A stretch of DNA of 64,000 nt from Ruegeria sp. AD91A (GTDB lineage Bacteria > Pseudomonadota > Alphaproteobacteria > Rhodobacterales > Rhodobacteraceae). The notes under the pieces are model-generated. The model did no database searches, was not told the origin of the DNA, and worked only from the letters and a program-made list of their open reading frames with translations. A program made the position numbers and the translations under genes. The stretch spans positions 186,001 through 250,000 of the forward strand of contig NZ_CP031946.1 of the NCBI RefSeq assembly GCF_003443535.1, in the 5' to 3' direction. Below, in pieces: positions 16,575-25,756 of the stretch. How positions within the stretch are numbered: the stretch's first letter is position 1; each line of letters starts with the position of its first letter.

Positions 16575-18395
16575 ATGGCAAGACAAACCGTCAGCAAACC
16601 AGCAAATGCCGCAGCCCCCGGCGCCTCTGAAGAACGCGCCCGTTCAAAGAAGATTGGGGTGCTGGCCTCGCTTTGGCCGTTCATGAAGCCCTACAAGTTC
16701 CTGATGATCGGCGCGACGCTGGCGTTGATTTTGACGGCGAGCATGACCCTGACGCTGCCACTGGCAGTACGGCGCGTCGTTGACAATTTCCGCATTCAGG
16801 ATGGCGAGCTTCTGGATTGGTATTTTCTGGCCGCGCTCGGCATTGCCGCCGTTCTAGCCGTGGGCACCGGTATTCGGTATGCACTGGTCACCCGTCTGGG
16901 TGAACGGGTGGTGGCTGATATCCGCAAGGCGGTGTTTGACCGCGTCATCGGCATGAGCCCGGAATTCTACGAACGCATCATGACAGGTGAGGTGCTAAGC
17001 CGGATCACCACTGATACGACGCTGATCCAATCGGTTCTTGGTTCATCCGTGTCCATTGCCCTGCGAAATATGTTGATGTTCGTCGGTGGGCTGGTTCTGA
17101 TGCTGCTGACATCTGCCAAACTGACCGGGCTGGTATTGTTGCTGATCCCTGTCGTCATAGTACCGATTCTCGTTCTTGGCCGCCGCCTTCGCGTGATCAG
17201 CCGCGAGAATCAGGACTGGATCGCCGCCTCGTCCGGCAATGCGGGTGAGGCATTGGGGGCAGTGCAGACCGTTCAGGCGTTTTCTCACGAACAAGCCAGC
17301 CGTCAGCAATTCGGTGAGATGACCGAGACCTCTTACGGTGTATCGCTGCGCCGCATACAGACCCGTGCGGTCCTGACGGTTATCGTGATCTTCCTGGTCT
17401 TCTCGGGTATTGTTGGCGTTCTGTGGATGGGTGCGAACGACGTGCGAAACGGGCTAATGACCGAAGGCGTTCTGATCCAGTTCGTGATCTATTCGATCAT
17501 CATGGCAGGTTCAGTGGCAGCCCTGTCCGAAATTTGGAGCGAACTTCAGCGCGCCGCAGGTGCCACCGAGCGTCTGGTCGAGTTGCTGCATGCAGAAGAT
17601 ACTGTCACCGACCCTGCCAATCCTAAAGCGCTGCCCAAAGACATTCAGGGCGAAATCCGGTTTGAAGACGTCAGCTTCCGCTACCCGGCGCGCCCCGATA
17701 CAGTTGCACTGGATCATCTCTCGCTTTTAGTGAAACCCGGCGAGACGGTCGCATTTGTCGGGCCATCGGGTGCGGGAAAAACAACCGTGATTCAACTGAT
17801 CCAGCGCTTCTATGATCCAAACTCGGGCCGCGTGACGCTGGACGGCCTTGATCTGCGCGACCTTGACCGGTCAGACTTCCGCCACCACATGGCTTTGGTG
17901 CCTCAGGATCCTGTGATCTTTGCTGCGTCCGCGCGTGAAAACATCCGCTTTGGGCGTCTGGACGCCTCGGATGCAGAAGTCGAATCTGCCGCGCGTGCCG
18001 CTGCCGCGCATGACTTTATCGCGGCCTTGCCAGAAGGATATGACAGCTTTGTCGGCGAACGGGGTGTCATGCTGTCCGGCGGGCAGAAGCAACGTATCGC
18101 CATTGCCCGCGCAATCCTGCGCGACGCGCCGGTTCTGCTGCTGGACGAGGCGACTTCGGCGCTGGATGCGGAAAGTGAACGCGCAGTGCAAGGTGCTGTG
18201 GACAAGATGCGTGCCGGGCGCACGACCCTGATCGTTGCGCATAGATTGGCAACTGTGAAAAAAGCCGACCGCATCGTTGTGCTGGAAGAAGGCCGCATCG
18301 TAGCGCAAGGCAGCCACGAGGATCTGGTGTCTCAGGACGGGCTGTATGCACGCCTTGCGCGCCTGCAGTTCACCGATGGTGTCGCTGCTGAATAA
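16575..18395 (+). CDS. ABC exporter, fused transmembrane and ATPase domains (MsbA/ABCB type)
   Basis: A 606-residue half-transporter that would act as a dimer. The membrane domain occupies ~residues 35-320 with six helices. The nucleotide-binding domain follows: Walker A GPSGAGKTT near 396, Q-loop VPQDPVIF, signature LSGGQKQRIAIARAIL near 500, Walker B VLLLDEATSALD near 520 and switch His in VAHRLATV. It exports lipids, drugs or other hydrophobic compounds; the family is too broad to name a substrate. It is flanked by tRNA-Gly upstream and terminator hairpins downstream, so it is probably monocistronic. Confidence 0.9.
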   Translation: MARQTVSKPANAAAPGASEERARSKKIGVLASLWPFMKPYKFLMIGATLALILTASMTLTLPLAVRRVVDNFRIQDGELLDWYFLAALGIAAVLAVGTGIRYALVTRLGERVVADIRKAVFDRVIGMSPEFYERIMTGEVLSRITTDTTLIQSVLGSSVSIALRNMLMFVGGLVLMLLTSAKLTGLVLLLIPVVIVPILVLGRRLRVISRENQDWIAASSGNAGEALGAVQTVQAFSHEQASRQQFGEMTETSYGVSLRRIQTRAVLTVIVIFLVFSGIVGVLWMGANDVRNGLMTEGVLIQFVIYSIIMAGSVAALSEIWSELQRAAGATERLVELLHAEDTVTDPANPKALPKDIQGEIRFEDVSFRYPARPDTVALDHLSLLVKPGETVAFVGPSGAGKTTVIQLIQRFYDPNSGRVTLDGLDLRDLDRSDFRHHMALVPQDPVIFAASARENIRFGRLDASDAEVESAARAAAAHDFIAALPEGYDSFVGERGVMLSGGQKQRIAIARAILRDAPVLLLDEATSALDAESERAVQGAVDKMRAGRTTLIVAHRLATVKKADRIVVLEEGRIVAQGSHEDLVSQDGLYARLARLQFTDGVAAE

Positions 18396-18398
18396 GAG

Positions 18399-18434
18399 TG
18401 ACGCTCCGGCATTTGCGAATTCGCCGTAGCGTCA
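18399..18434 (+). terminator. Hairpin after the ABC exporter gene
   Basis: TGACGCT-c-CGGC pairs with GCCG-t-AGCGTCA (18399-18434): an eleven-pair stem with one mismatch, directly after the stop codon and followed by a weak T-rich stretch (TTCTACATTTT). The second hairpin at 18466 is the better terminator. Confidence 0.5.
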
Positions 18435-18463
18435 TTCTACATTTTACCCCCCTTGAAGGCTAA

Positions 18464-18489
18464 GGCCTCGCTTGCGCGAGGTTTGTTTT
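18464..18489 (+). terminator. Intrinsic terminator upstream of the acyl-CoA synthetase
   Basis: CCTCGC at 18466-18471 and GCGAGG at 18476-18481 form a six-pair stem with a TTGC loop, followed by TTTGTTTT. It ends the ABC exporter transcript about 70 nt before the next start codon. Confidence 0.65.
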
Positions 18490-18554
18490 GCTTCCATCTT
18501 GGTCGCGAATAACAAGCCCGCGCAAAACGCGGGAGAATATACGGGAGGAACCAC

Positions 18555-20444
18555 ATGGCCTTTGTGGGATTGGAAGACAAGAAGCGTATGGAACAGGAAA
18601 TGCCGTGGGAGGATCGGGATTTGCCTGTCACCTTCCATCAGCTTTTGTCGCGCACGGCAGGGAAGTTTCCCAACCATAATGCCATGAGTTTCCAACTGTT
18701 CTCGGGCCCGAACGACAAGGCCGAGACCCTGACCTGGTCGCAACTTTTGGCTCAGGTCAATCAGGCGGCTAACCTGTTCCGCTCGCTGGGTGTGGGCGAA
18801 AAAGACGTGGTCGCTTTTGTGCTGCCCAATTGCAATGAGACATTGGTCACACTGATGGGCGGTGCGGTCGCGGGGATCGTGAACCCGATCAATCCCCTGC
18901 TTGAACCGGAACAGATCGCCGCGATCCTGCGCGAGACCGGCGCCAAGGTCGTGGTGACGCTGAAATCCTTCCCGAAAACAGATGTCGCCCAGAAGGTCGA
19001 GGAAGCGGTGCGCCACGCACCCAAGGTCAATACCATTCTGGAAATTGATCTGAACCGGTATCTGACCCCGCCCAAATCATGGCTGGTGCCGTTCCTGCGC
19101 CCCAAGATGGGCGACAAGGAAAAGCTCGCCCATGCGGATTACAAGAACTTCCACACTGGACTGGCCAAACAGCCGACGACGCTGACTTTTGAAGACAGCA
19201 AGGAAGATCGTGTCGCCTGTTACTTCCATACCGGTGGCACCACAGGTATGCCGAAGGTGGCGCAGCACAAGTATTCCGGCCTGATCTACAACGGCTGGTT
19301 GGGTAGCACGCTTCTGTTTGACGAAAACGACGTCATCATGTGCCCGCTGCCCATGTTCCACGTTTTCGCGGTGCACGTGATTGTGATGGCAGCCGTTTCA
19401 TCCGGTGCCCATGTGGTTTTCCCGACACCACAGGGATATCGCGGCGACGGGGTGTTCGACAATTTCTGGAAGCTGATCGAGCGTTGGAAGGTGAGCTTTA
19501 TCATTACCGTGCCAACTGCGATTTCAGCCAAGATGCAACGCCCGGTCGATGCCGATATCTCAAGCGTAAAAACGGCCTTTTCGGGCTCGGCCCCGCTGCC
19601 GGTGGAACTGTTCCGCCGGTTTGAAGAAGCCACCGGCGTCACCATTGTCGAAGGGTATGGTCTGACAGAAGCAACGTGCTTGGTCTCGTGCAATCCGGTG
19701 GACGGCGAGAAAAAGATCGGATCGATCGGTATTCCGTTTCCTTATACAGACGTCAAAATCCTGCAGGACGGACCGGACGGACCGACCGAATGCGGGACTG
19801 ATCAAATCGGTGAGATCTGTATCTCGAACCCAGGTGTCTATGCGGGAAATACTTACACCGAGGCCGATAAGAACGTTAACCTGTATCACTTCGATGAGTA
19901 CCTGCGCACAGGTGATCTGGGGCGCTTCGACGAAGATGGGTATCTGTGGATCACCGGTCGCGCGAAGGACCTGATCATTCGTGGCGGTCACAACATCGAC
20001 CCTGCCGAGATCGAAGAGGCTTTGCTGGGCCATGAAACCGTTGCTTTTGCCGGTGCTATCGGCCAGCCGGATGCGCATTCCGGTGAAGTTCCCTGCGCCT
20101 TTGTCGAACTGGTCGAGGGCGCATCGGTCACCGAAAAAGAGCTGATGGATTACTGCAAGGTCCACGTGCATGAACGCGCGGCGCAACCCAAGCACATGAC
20201 CATTCTGGATGAGCTGCCCAAAACTGCCGTTGGCAAGGTGTTCAAGCCTGATCTTCGGAAACAGGCTATCACTCGTATCTACAACGGCGCTCTCGAGGAT
20301 GCTGGTTTAACGGCACGGGTAGTTTCTGTCATCGATGACAAGAAGCGCGGCCTGGTCGCGCAGCTTGACGCGAACGGATCTTCGGAAGACGATGTTGCTA
20401 AAGTGCTGGGGGTATACACCCGGCCATGGGAGTGGTCTGAATAA
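18555..20444 (+). CDS. Acyl-CoA synthetase (AMP-forming)
   Basis: A 629-residue ANL-superfamily ligase that activates a carboxylic acid through an acyl-adenylate. ATG 18555 follows GGGAGGAA. Motifs: P-loop HTGGTTGMPK near residue 227, EGYGLTEATC near 365, YLRTGDLGRFDEDGYLWITGR (A7/A8 region, ~450; given here in one run of 21 only as the segment 19900-19960) and PKTAVGKVFKP with the catalytic lysine near 560. It resembles long-chain or fatty-acyl ligases of Rhodobacterales, but chain length cannot be judged. An esterase gene follows 12 bp downstream, suggesting a shared transcript in ester or fatty-acid use. Confidence 0.85.
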   Translation: MAFVGLEDKKRMEQEMPWEDRDLPVTFHQLLSRTAGKFPNHNAMSFQLFSGPNDKAETLTWSQLLAQVNQAANLFRSLGVGEKDVVAFVLPNCNETLVTLMGGAVAGIVNPINPLLEPEQIAAILRETGAKVVVTLKSFPKTDVAQKVEEAVRHAPKVNTILEIDLNRYLTPPKSWLVPFLRPKMGDKEKLAHADYKNFHTGLAKQPTTLTFEDSKEDRVACYFHTGGTTGMPKVAQHKYSGLIYNGWLGSTLLFDENDVIMCPLPMFHVFAVHVIVMAAVSSGAHVVFPTPQGYRGDGVFDNFWKLIERWKVSFIITVPTAISAKMQRPVDADISSVKTAFSGSAPLPVELFRRFEEATGVTIVEGYGLTEATCLVSCNPVDGEKKIGSIGIPFPYTDVKILQDGPDGPTECGTDQIGEICISNPGVYAGNTYTEADKNVNLYHFDEYLRTGDLGRFDEDGYLWITGRAKDLIIRGGHNIDPAEIEEALLGHETVAFAGAIGQPDAHSGEVPCAFVELVEGASVTEKELMDYCKVHVHERAAQPKHMTILDELPKTAVGKVFKPDLRKQAITRIYNGALEDAGLTARVVSVIDDKKRGLVAQLDANGSSEDDVAKVLGVYTRPWEWSE

Positions 20445-20456
20445 GCCGGAGGGACA

Positions 20457-21380
20457 ATGGACTATGAACGCCTGATCGACGAAGAAACCTGGGCGTTCAT
20501 ACGTCGCACGGCCGAAAGCTATCCTGATGACGCGGTTCAGTTGTCGATTGAGGATCAGCGCCGTGTCTATGACACCATGTGTCAGGACTTTCGCCAACCA
20601 CGCCCGGCTGGCGTGGAAACAGAGGACAGGGCGGCCGATGGTGTTCCGGTTCGTATCTACTCTGCCGGGCAACCAACCCGAACAGTCGTCTATTTTCATG
20701 GTGGCGGTTTCGTTGTTGGTGGTCTCGAAAGCCACGACGATGTTTGCGCTGAGTTATGCGTCCAAACCGGGTACCGGGTCGTCGCCGTCGATTACCGGCT
20801 GTGCCCTGAACATGTGCACCCGGCACAGTTTGATGACTGTTGGACGGCTGCGAACTGGGCCGCAAGCGAATACGGTGACCCGCTGATATTGGCCGGTGAC
20901 AGCGCCGGTGGAAATCTGGCTGCCGCTGTTTCCCATCACGCGCGCGGGCGTTTGGACGGGATCCTGGGGCAGGTGCTGATCTACCCGGGCCTCGGTGGGG
21001 ACCCCAGTCAGGGGTCCTACACGGAACATGCCCAGGCCCCCTTGCTGACGTTGGATGAAATCAAGTTTTATGAAACCGTCCGATACTCGGGCGTTCAGCC
21101 CAAGGGCGATCCAACCTATGCTCCGTTGCAGGACAGTGACTTTTCAAACCTGCCGCCGACCGTGGTTGTAACGGCTGATTGCGATCCGCTGCGAGACGAC
21201 GGGCAGGTTTATTGCAGGCGGATCAACGCGGCGGGCGGGCGGGCCCACTGGATCAACGAATCCGGTCTTGTTCACGGCTATCTGCGCGCGAGAACCTCGG
21301 TGAAACGTGCGGCTGACAGTTTCGAACGTATTTCGGTTGCGATAGAAGCGCTGGGGCAGGGGATTTGGTCCTACGACTAA
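20457..21380 (+). CDS. Alpha/beta hydrolase (hormone-sensitive lipase family esterase)
   Basis: A 307-residue HSL/GDSAG-type esterase: oxyanion motif HGGGFVVGG near residue 82, nucleophile elbow GDSAGGNLAAA near 148, acid in TADCDPLRDDG near 240 and catalytic His in VHGYLRA near 270. It hydrolyses small carboxyl esters. It begins 12 bp after the acyl-CoA synthetase, which could activate the acid it releases. The physiological ester is not known. Confidence 0.87.
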   Translation: MDYERLIDEETWAFIRRTAESYPDDAVQLSIEDQRRVYDTMCQDFRQPRPAGVETEDRAADGVPVRIYSAGQPTRTVVYFHGGGFVVGGLESHDDVCAELCVQTGYRVVAVDYRLCPEHVHPAQFDDCWTAANWAASEYGDPLILAGDSAGGNLAAAVSHHARGRLDGILGQVLIYPGLGGDPSQGSYTEHAQAPLLTLDEIKFYETVRYSGVQPKGDPTYAPLQDSDFSNLPPTVVVTADCDPLRDDGQVYCRRINAAGGRAHWINESGLVHGYLRARTSVKRAADSFERISVAIEALGQGIWSYD

Positions 21381-21456
21381 TGCAGCGAATGTCTCGGCAA
21401 TGGTGCTCGAAAGCCCGGTACGTTCACAACCCAACAAACCGTTAGGCTGTGGTATA

Positions 21457-21480
21457 GTCTCTTGGAATTTCCAAGGAGAC
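21457..21480 (+). promoter_or_regulatory. Hairpin containing the ribosome-binding site of the methyltransferase gene
   Basis: GTCTCTTGGAA (21457-21467) is complementary to TTCCAAGGAGAC (21469-21480) with one bulged base, so the AAGGAG ribosome site would be base-paired eight bases before ATG 21489. TATAGT at 21453-21458 could be a -10 element, in which case transcription would begin inside the structure and the repeat would instead be a DNA operator. Confidence 0.45.
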
Positions 21481-21488
21481 ATTAGGTT

Positions 21489-22292
21489 ATGACCGACCCC
21501 TTCCAGAACGTTGATGCCGCAGGGCCTGAATTCATCAAGTTGTTTGCGGATTCAATGGACCAACGGCAAGCGGACCCGACCATGGAACGGATCGTTGCTG
21601 CGTATCTGGATCATCTGCATGTGACGCGGGCGTCCACAGTTGTAGAGGTCGGTGCGGGTGCAGGCGCCGTAACGCGTCGCATCGCATCACGCTGCCACCC
21701 GGCAGAAGTTGTCGGGTTTGAACCCTCGAAAGGGTTTGTCTCGGAAGCCAGCGATCGGGCTAAAGAGTATTCGAACCTGACGTTTAAGGTGGCAGACGGT
21801 GCCGCGCTGCCTTTGGAAGATGATGCCGCCGATGCGGTCATTATGCATACGGTGCTAACGCATGTGGAAGATCCCGGATCTCTGGTTGCCGAGGCTTTCA
21901 GAGTGCTTAAACCTGATGGTCTGTTGATTGTGTGTGACGCTGATTTTTCCAAAGCGACGTTCAGCTCTTTTCCAAATGATCCACTGGATATCTGCGCAAA
22001 AGAGTTCGTCCGCGAGTTTGTGACCGATCCCTTTGTTGTCGCAAAACTCAGGCCAATGATTGCCGGTGCCGGACTTTCTGTTAGGCACTTTGACGTTCAG
22101 AGCAGAGTTGTATCAACACCAGAGCACATGTTGCCTTGGGTCGACCTGACCACCAAGCAAATGTGCGAGCGAGGTGACATCGGAAAAGAATTAGCGGCGG
22201 GGCTTGTGGCCGAGCACGAAAGACGTGCTCGAAACGGGTCACTTTACGGATATCAGGTGTTTGCGACAGTGGTGGCCGCAAAGGCCACATAA
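21489..22292 (+). CDS. Class I SAM-dependent methyltransferase
   Basis: A 267-residue methyltransferase of the UbiE/Methyltransf_11 type. Motif I VVEVGAGAGAVTRRI lies near residues 48-62, the acidic post-I element VVGFEPSKGF near 76, and motifs II/III around DAVIMHTVLTHVEDP and LKPDGLLIVCDADF. The methyl acceptor is unknown. ATG 21489 is preceded by AAGGAGA, which lies in a potential hairpin. It is transcribed away from the phosphodiesterase gene at 22316 (convergent) with no obvious terminator in the 23-bp gap. Confidence 0.8.
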   Translation: MTDPFQNVDAAGPEFIKLFADSMDQRQADPTMERIVAAYLDHLHVTRASTVVEVGAGAGAVTRRIASRCHPAEVVGFEPSKGFVSEASDRAKEYSNLTFKVADGAALPLEDDAADAVIMHTVLTHVEDPGSLVAEAFRVLKPDGLLIVCDADFSKATFSSFPNDPLDICAKEFVREFVTDPFVVAKLRPMIAGAGLSVRHFDVQSRVVSTPEHMLPWVDLTTKQMCERGDIGKELAAGLVAEHERRARNGSLYGYQVFATVVAAKAT

Positions 22293-22315
22293 GCGACCCC
22301 GAAGCTGCATGCGCA

Positions 22316-23152
22316 TTACCGCAGAAACGGTTCGGCCTTCATTGTCTCTGCAATGGGGGCACCTATTCGGCTCAGGATGGTCGGGGCCAATTGCAACTGG
22401 TTTATGACAGTCTCAGAGTCTGGCCCTTCGGCGTCGCCGAAATAATACAGCGCCGTTTCCTGTTGCAGCGGGCTGCGCCCACCGTGGTGCCCACGCTCGT
22501 CCTGGCCGTGATCCGCCGTGACGATCACTTCATATCCCAACTGACGCCAGCGGGGGATGAAAGGGGCCAGCATCTCGTCGGCGACAAAGCAGGCGTGATC
22601 CATTTCTTCACAATCGTGGAAGAAACGGTGGCCCATACTGTCCAGCGTGCAGGTGTGCAGAATGCCATAGTCCAGCCCGAACCGCAGGCACAGATTGGTC
22701 AGAGTGGCATACAGGTCGACATCAGATGGCGTCATCTGATTGGCTTTGCCATAGCCGGTCATGCTGTGAAAACGGCCATGGTTGATCGTCCGGCTTTCGG
22801 GTTCGTCATATTCGATGTCGCGGACGTAATCAAAGGGATGACGGTTGAAGAACTGCGACCAGTAGCTGTGTGTCACCGCTCCGGTCACACCACCGGATTC
22901 ACGCACCTGACTAAAGACGTCCTTGTGGCTCAGCCGGAAGACGTTTCCATTCCCGGTGCAGCCGTGCTCTTGCGGCGTCACGCCTGTGTGGATCGACGCA
23001 TAGCAACTGGCCGATGTCGAAGGCAGCACCGCGCGCAGTTTCCAGACACGCGCTTCGCCGCTGTCGACCCAGCCTTCGAGATTGCCGAACAGGCGGCGAA
23101 AATTGCGATAGGGGACACCGTCCAGAATGATGAGAAGTAGCTTGCGGTCCAT
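22316..23152 (-). CDS. Type I phosphodiesterase / nucleotide pyrophosphatase-like protein
   Basis: Predicted 278 residues from ATG 23152 (AAGGG upstream); the frame runs further but that extension shows no family similarity. Alkaline-phosphatase-fold metal and catalytic residues are visible: LLIILDGV near residue 8, the nucleophile region LPSTSASC near 44, TLDSMGH near 170 and VTADHGQDERGHHGG near 228. Such enzymes cleave phosphodiesters or nucleotide pyrophosphates. It is downstream of the peptide-type ABC importer on the same strand but separated from it by a terminator hairpin at 23234-23276. A role in using organic phosphate is possible but not shown. Confidence 0.8.
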   Translation of the reverse strand: MDRKLLLIILDGVPYRNFRRLFGNLEGWVDSGEARVWKLRAVLPSTSASCYASIHTGVTPQEHGCTGNGNVFRLSHKDVFSQVRESGGVTGAVTHSYWSQFFNRHPFDYVRDIEYDEPESRTINHGRFHSMTGYGKANQMTPSDVDLYATLTNLCLRFGLDYGILHTCTLDSMGHRFFHDCEEMDHACFVADEMLAPFIPRWRQLGYEVIVTADHGQDERGHHGGRSPLQQETALYYFGDAEGPDSETVINQLQLAPTILSRIGAPIAETMKAEPFLR

Positions 23153-23233
23153 GTCGAGGCCCTTTGATAGACATTGCGTTCCGGCGACCCTAGGAGATTC
23201 GACGTCCATCGGCTGCCACTTTGCGCCCCCAAT

Positions 23234-23276
23234 AGCAAAATCCCGACACCTGTCATCAGACAAAGTGCCGGGATTT
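23234..23276 (-). terminator. Terminator after the peptide-type ABC importer operon
   Basis: Read on the - strand, AAATCCCGGCAC and GTGTCGGGATTT pair over 12 positions (one G-U), loop of 15 nt, ending in a run of four T. It is 31 bp beyond the ATPase stop codon and upstream of the phosphodiesterase gene. Confidence 0.7.
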
Positions 23277-23306
23277 CAAACCGTCATTGAATTGTCGCGA
23301 ACCGGA

Positions 23307-24944
23307 TCAGTTCCCGGCGCTTTCCATCTTGCGATGGGCGACAACTTCCTCCAGCCAGCCCAGATGCATTTCAGGCACCGAACTGAGCAGCAGGTCGGTA
23401 TAATCGTCGAAAGGCGGGCTCAGCACCTGACTCTTTGAGCCATAACGGGCCACGCGACCCTGATACATCACCGCGATGCTGTCGCTGATCGCGCGGACCG
23501 TCGCCAGATCGTGGGTGATGAACAGATAGGCCACATCCTCGATCTTCTGCAAGTCCAGCAACAGTTTCAGGATGCCGTCCGCCACCAGCGGATCCAGCGC
23601 TGAAGTGACCTCGTCACAGATGATCATCTTGGGCTTTGCCGCCAGCGACCGCGCGATACAGACACGCTGTTTCTGGCCGCCAGACAGTTCCGCAGGATAG
23701 CGGTCGATGAATTTTTCACCCAGCTCGATCTCATCCAACAACTCGGTGATCCGTTTGCGCTTCTCAGCGCCGCGCATGTTGAAATAGAACTCCAACGGGC
23801 GGCCGATGATGGTGCCGACGGTCTGGCGTGGATTCATTGCCACGTCTGCCATCTGATAGATCATCTGCAACTCGCGCAGATCCTCGCGAGACCGTCCCGC
23901 AAGGTTCGGCGAAAGTGTGCGCCCGGCAAAATTGATCTCACCATCGCGCGGCGGCAACAGGCCGGTGATAACCCGGGCCAGTGTTGACTTGCCCGAACCG
24001 GATTCGCCAACGACCGCCAGCGTCTGTCCCGGATGAAGTTCGACATTGACGTTGTGCAGCACGTCGAAGTTCAGCCCCTTGTAGCGTGCCGTGATGCCTT
24101 CGACGGTGAGCAGCGGTTCCGGCGTGGGCTGTTTTTCTTCGTGCTCGATTGAACGAACCGAGACCAAAGCCTGCGTATACTCTTCCTGCGGGTTGTTGAT
24201 GATCTGGTCGGTGCTGCCGTATTCGACTGTATCACCCATCCGCAAAACCATGATATCGTCGCTGACCTGCGCAACAACGGCCAGGTCATGCGTGATGTAC
24301 AAAGCGGCAACGCCGGTATCGCGAATGGCATCCTTGATTGCCATCAGAACGTCGATCTGGGTGGTCACATCAAGCGCTGTGGTCGGTTCGTCGAACACCA
24401 CCAGATCAGGTTCGGGGCACAGAGCAAGAGCGGTCATGCAACGCTGCAACTGACCGCCTGAGACCTGGTGCGGATAACGGCTGCCGATGTTGTCAGGATC
24501 GGGCAATCCCAGCTTGGCGAACAGTTCGCGCGCGCGGCCTTCGGCCTCTTTGCGGCTGAACTTCTTGTGCTCGACCGCGGCTTCGACAACCTGATCCATG
24601 ATCTTCTTGGCCGGGTTGAACGACGCGGCAGCGGATTGCGAGACATAGGCAACCTCACCCCCGCGCAGATTGCGGATATCGCCATGCGATGACTTCAGGA
24701 CGTCACGTCCGTTGACCCAGACTTCGCCGCCGGTGATTTCAACGCCACCCCGGCCATAGGCCATTGAGGCGAGACCGATTGTGGATTTCCCAGCACCGGA
24801 TTCACCGATCAGGCCCAACACCTTGCCGCGCTCGAGGTCAAAACTGACCCCGTGCACGATTTCGATGTTATGGGGTTTCTCACCCGGTGGATAAACGGTC
24901 GCACCGATCTTGAGGTCGCGGACCTTGAGAAGGGTATCACTCAT
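23307..24944 (-). CDS. ABC importer ATPase with two nucleotide-binding domains (DppD-DppF fusion type)
   Basis: A 545-residue protein containing two complete ATPases. The first has Walker A GESGAGKST near residue 48, signature VSGGQLQRC near 170 and Walker B DLVVFDEPTTALD. The second has Walker A GESGSGKST near 315, signature LSGGQKQRVCIARSLA near 420 and Walker B MIICDEVTSALDP. The arrangement is that of GsiA/YejF-type transporters for peptides, glutathione or related compounds. It is the last gene of a four-gene importer and overlaps the permease gene upstream by four bases. Confidence 0.9.
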   Translation of the reverse strand: MSDTLLKVRDLKIGATVYPPGEKPHNIEIVHGVSFDLERGKVLGLIGESGAGKSTIGLASMAYGRGGVEITGGEVWVNGRDVLKSSHGDIRNLRGGEVAYVSQSAAASFNPAKKIMDQVVEAAVEHKKFSRKEAEGRARELFAKLGLPDPDNIGSRYPHQVSGGQLQRCMTALALCPEPDLVVFDEPTTALDVTTQIDVLMAIKDAIRDTGVAALYITHDLAVVAQVSDDIMVLRMGDTVEYGSTDQIINNPQEEYTQALVSVRSIEHEEKQPTPEPLLTVEGITARYKGLNFDVLHNVNVELHPGQTLAVVGESGSGKSTLARVITGLLPPRDGEINFAGRTLSPNLAGRSREDLRELQMIYQMADVAMNPRQTVGTIIGRPLEFYFNMRGAEKRKRITELLDEIELGEKFIDRYPAELSGGQKQRVCIARSLAAKPKMIICDEVTSALDPLVADGILKLLLDLQKIEDVAYLFITHDLATVRAISDSIAVMYQGRVARYGSKSQVLSPPFDDYTDLLLSSVPEMHLGWLEEVVAHRKMESAGN

Positions 24945-25756
24945 CCCCGGCCTCCTTTCAGCGATGTGGTTCGGTTCAGGATCCAGTCAGCCACAAGGTT
25001 GACCGAAATCGCCAGCGTCGCGATGGCGACAGCCGGGTACAGCGCCGCGCCAATGCCATAGACGATGCCATCTTTGTTTTCCTTCACGATGCCACCCCAG
25101 TCGGCCAGTGGGGGCTGTACGCCCAGGCCCAGGAAGGACAGGGTAGAGATGAACAGCACCATGAAGATGAACCGCAGTCCAAACTCGGCCACCAATGGCG
25201 ACAATGCGTTCGGCAGGATTTCCCGGAAGATGATCCAAGCCCGTCCCTCACCGCGCAGTTTTGCGGCTTCGACGTAATCCATCACGTTGATATCCACGGC
25301 AACGGACCGCGACAGGCGATAGGGGCGTGTCGCATCCAGAAGGCCCATGACAAGGATCAGGATCGGAACAGTGACCGGAACGATGGCCAGAATGACCAGC
25401 GCGAGGATCAGGGTCGGGATCGACATGATCAGATCGACTGTCCGGCTGAGCGCCTGATCCGCCCAACCGCCCAGAACGGCGGCCAGCAAACCGAGCGAGG
25501 TACCGGTCAGAAAGCTGAGCAATGTCGCGGCGGCGGCAATGAAGATCGTCGTGCGCCCGCCATAGATCATGCGGGTCAGCAGGTCACGGCCGATATTGTC
25601 AGTACCCAGCAGGTGCTCGGCACTGGTCGGCTCCCATACATCGCCGACCACTTCCGCCATCCCGTAGGGCGCGATCAACGGGGCAGCGATTGCCACGAAG
25701 AAATAGGCGCCGGTGAACATAAGGCCAATCAGAGCCGAAATAGGAATGTTCTTCAT
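24941..25756 (-). CDS. ABC importer permease (DppC/OppC family)
   Basis: A 271-residue membrane protein with six hydrophobic segments and the cytoplasmic coupling motif EAAKLRGEGRAWIIFREILPN (~residues 168-188, given by position 25200-25260). The N-terminal SALIGLMFTGAYFFVAIAAP and GTDNIGRDLLTRMIYGGR are standard for DppC-type subunits. It pairs with the DppB-type permease, whose gene end it overlaps by four bases. Confidence 0.9.
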   Translation of the reverse strand: MKNIPISALIGLMFTGAYFFVAIAAPLIAPYGMAEVVGDVWEPTSAEHLLGTDNIGRDLLTRMIYGGRTTIFIAAAATLLSFLTGTSLGLLAAVLGGWADQALSRTVDLIMSIPTLILALVILAIVPVTVPILILVMGLLDATRPYRLSRSVAVDINVMDYVEAAKLRGEGRAWIIFREILPNALSPLVAEFGLRFIFMVLFISTLSFLGLGVQPPLADWGGIVKENKDGIVYGIGAALYPAVAIATLAISVNLVADWILNRTTSLKGGRG

